Positions 63,634-64,000 of a DNA stretch of 64,000 bases are shown here, one piece after another. Each line of letters starts with the position of its first letter. The stretch's first letter is position 1. The DNA is from Maritalea porphyrae. Its GTDB lineage: Bacteria; Pseudomonadota; Alphaproteobacteria; Rhizobiales; Devosiaceae. A program made the translations under genes and the position numbers. The stretch lies in contig NZ_JAPWGX010000003.1 of assembly GCF_027213965.1 (NCBI RefSeq), positions 496,001 through 560,000 of the forward strand, in the 5' to 3' direction. The notes beneath the pieces are model-generated. The model was not told the origin of the DNA and searched no databases. It saw nothing but the letters and a program-made list of their open reading frames with translations.

Positions 63634-63780
63634 GGCAAAACTTCCTATCTAGTAGTTTCAATAGAGTCTTCGTTGACCCCATTGGGTTGATGACCGTGGC
63701 GTATGTTTTTGCGCCGAGTAACGGTTGTGTCGTTGCCGCTTAACTTGGGACTACACAGCCGGTTGATGAAAGGATCATCT

Positions 63781-64000
63781 ATGTCCGATAAGGATAAAAC
63801 TGACACTTCAATCGAACCCGGCGAAGGCCGTGTTTACCCTGTTCTGCCGTTGCGCGACATCGTTGCGTTTCCTGGCATGATTGTGCCCTTGTTCGTTGGC
63901 CGAGAGAAGTCCGTCAAAGCGCTTGAAGAAGTGATGCGCGAGGATAAGAACATCCTTGTTGTGACCCAAAAAAGCGCTCAAGAGGATGACCCGACTACAG
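63781..64000 (+). CDS. lon: ATP-dependent protease Lon, N-terminal part (runs off the window)
   Basis: The gene begins at ATG 63781 and continues past the window end. The visible about 73 residues include the Lon N-terminal domain motif VYPVLPLRDIVAFPGMIVPLFVGREKSVKALEEVM, which in E. coli Lon begins about ten residues into the protein. No stop is reached. The position right after clpX supports it. Confidence 0.92.
   Translation, partial: MSDKDKTDTSIEPGEGRVYPVLPLRDIVAFPGMIVPLFVGREKSVKALEEVMREDKNILVVTQKSAQEDDPTT

Overview
The window is a chromosomal segment of an alphaproteobacterium. Gene content and order point to Hyphomicrobiales (Rhizobiales): aroQ-accB-accC-aat, NDUFA12-DUF2155, a suf operon with two cysteine desulfurases, glnB-glnA, tig, and clpP-clpX-lon. 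The base composition is moderate rather than strongly GC-rich, which would fit a marine Devosiaceae/Maritalea-like lineage. The genus is an inference and cannot be fixed from this sequence alone. There is no rRNA operon, prophage, insertion sequence or CRISPR array. One tRNA gene (Leu, anticodon TAG) is present.

Layout. Positions 1-4.2 kb: an ArsR regulator with a PLP-dependent decarboxylase, a squalene-cyclase-like repeat protein, a family 2 glycosyltransferase and a DUF4342 protein. Positions 4.2-6.3 kb: an almost gene-free stretch packed with palindromic repeats, including three long copies of one repeat, with a lone GIY-YIG protein inside. Positions 6.3-7.4 kb: an unknown membrane protein and a small HNH nuclease. 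Positions 7.6-11.3 kb: B12-dependent ribonucleotide reductase nrdJ. Positions 12-20 kb: a receiver-domain protein, NDUFA12, a DUF2155 protein, aat, accC, accB, aroQ, a DsbA-like thiol oxidoreductase, an M48 protease and an aminotransferase. Positions 20-31 kb: rne, an amidase, PBP1A, prfB, an M23 peptidase, a DUF455 ferritin-like protein and a peroxiredoxin. Positions 31-37 kb: an AsmA-like giant protein, tyrS and an alpha/beta hydrolase. Positions 37-44 kb: the suf operon. Positions 44-49 kb: a GGDEF protein, a DEAD-box helicase and parE. Positions 49-55 kb: an accessory-looking block with a tiny ORF, an ABC-F ATPase plus nucleotidyltransferase pair, a sulfotransferase and a MerR/MFS divergent pair. 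Positions 55-64 kb: glnA, glnB, tRNA-Leu, tig, a HEAT-repeat protein, a YjbR-like protein, NAD(P)H-hydrate repair, clpP, clpX and the start of lon.

How genes work together. The suf genes (desulfurase, B, 53-aa membrane ORF, C, D, S, T, A) form one Fe-S cluster assembly operon, preceded by a palindrome resembling an Irr iron-control box. glnB-glnA is preceded by a textbook sigma-54 promoter and an NtrC-type palindrome, so it should respond to nitrogen status. rne, the DEAD-box helicase and the GWW motif at the RNase E C-terminus suggest a Caulobacter-type degradosome. The amidase, PBP1A and M23 peptidase cover peptidoglycan synthesis and remodelling.

Best items for a second look: the programmed +1 frameshift in prfB; the sigma-54/NtrC control region of glnBA; the 53-aa membrane ORF and intercistronic hairpins inside the suf operon; the repeat cluster around the GIY-YIG gene; the ABC-F/nucleotidyltransferase pair, which looks like a ribosome-protection or antibiotic-resistance module; and the SoxR-like operator in the MerR/MFS intergenic region. 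I did not find a large multi-gene system that is clearly new. Most of the window is conserved housekeeping chromosome.
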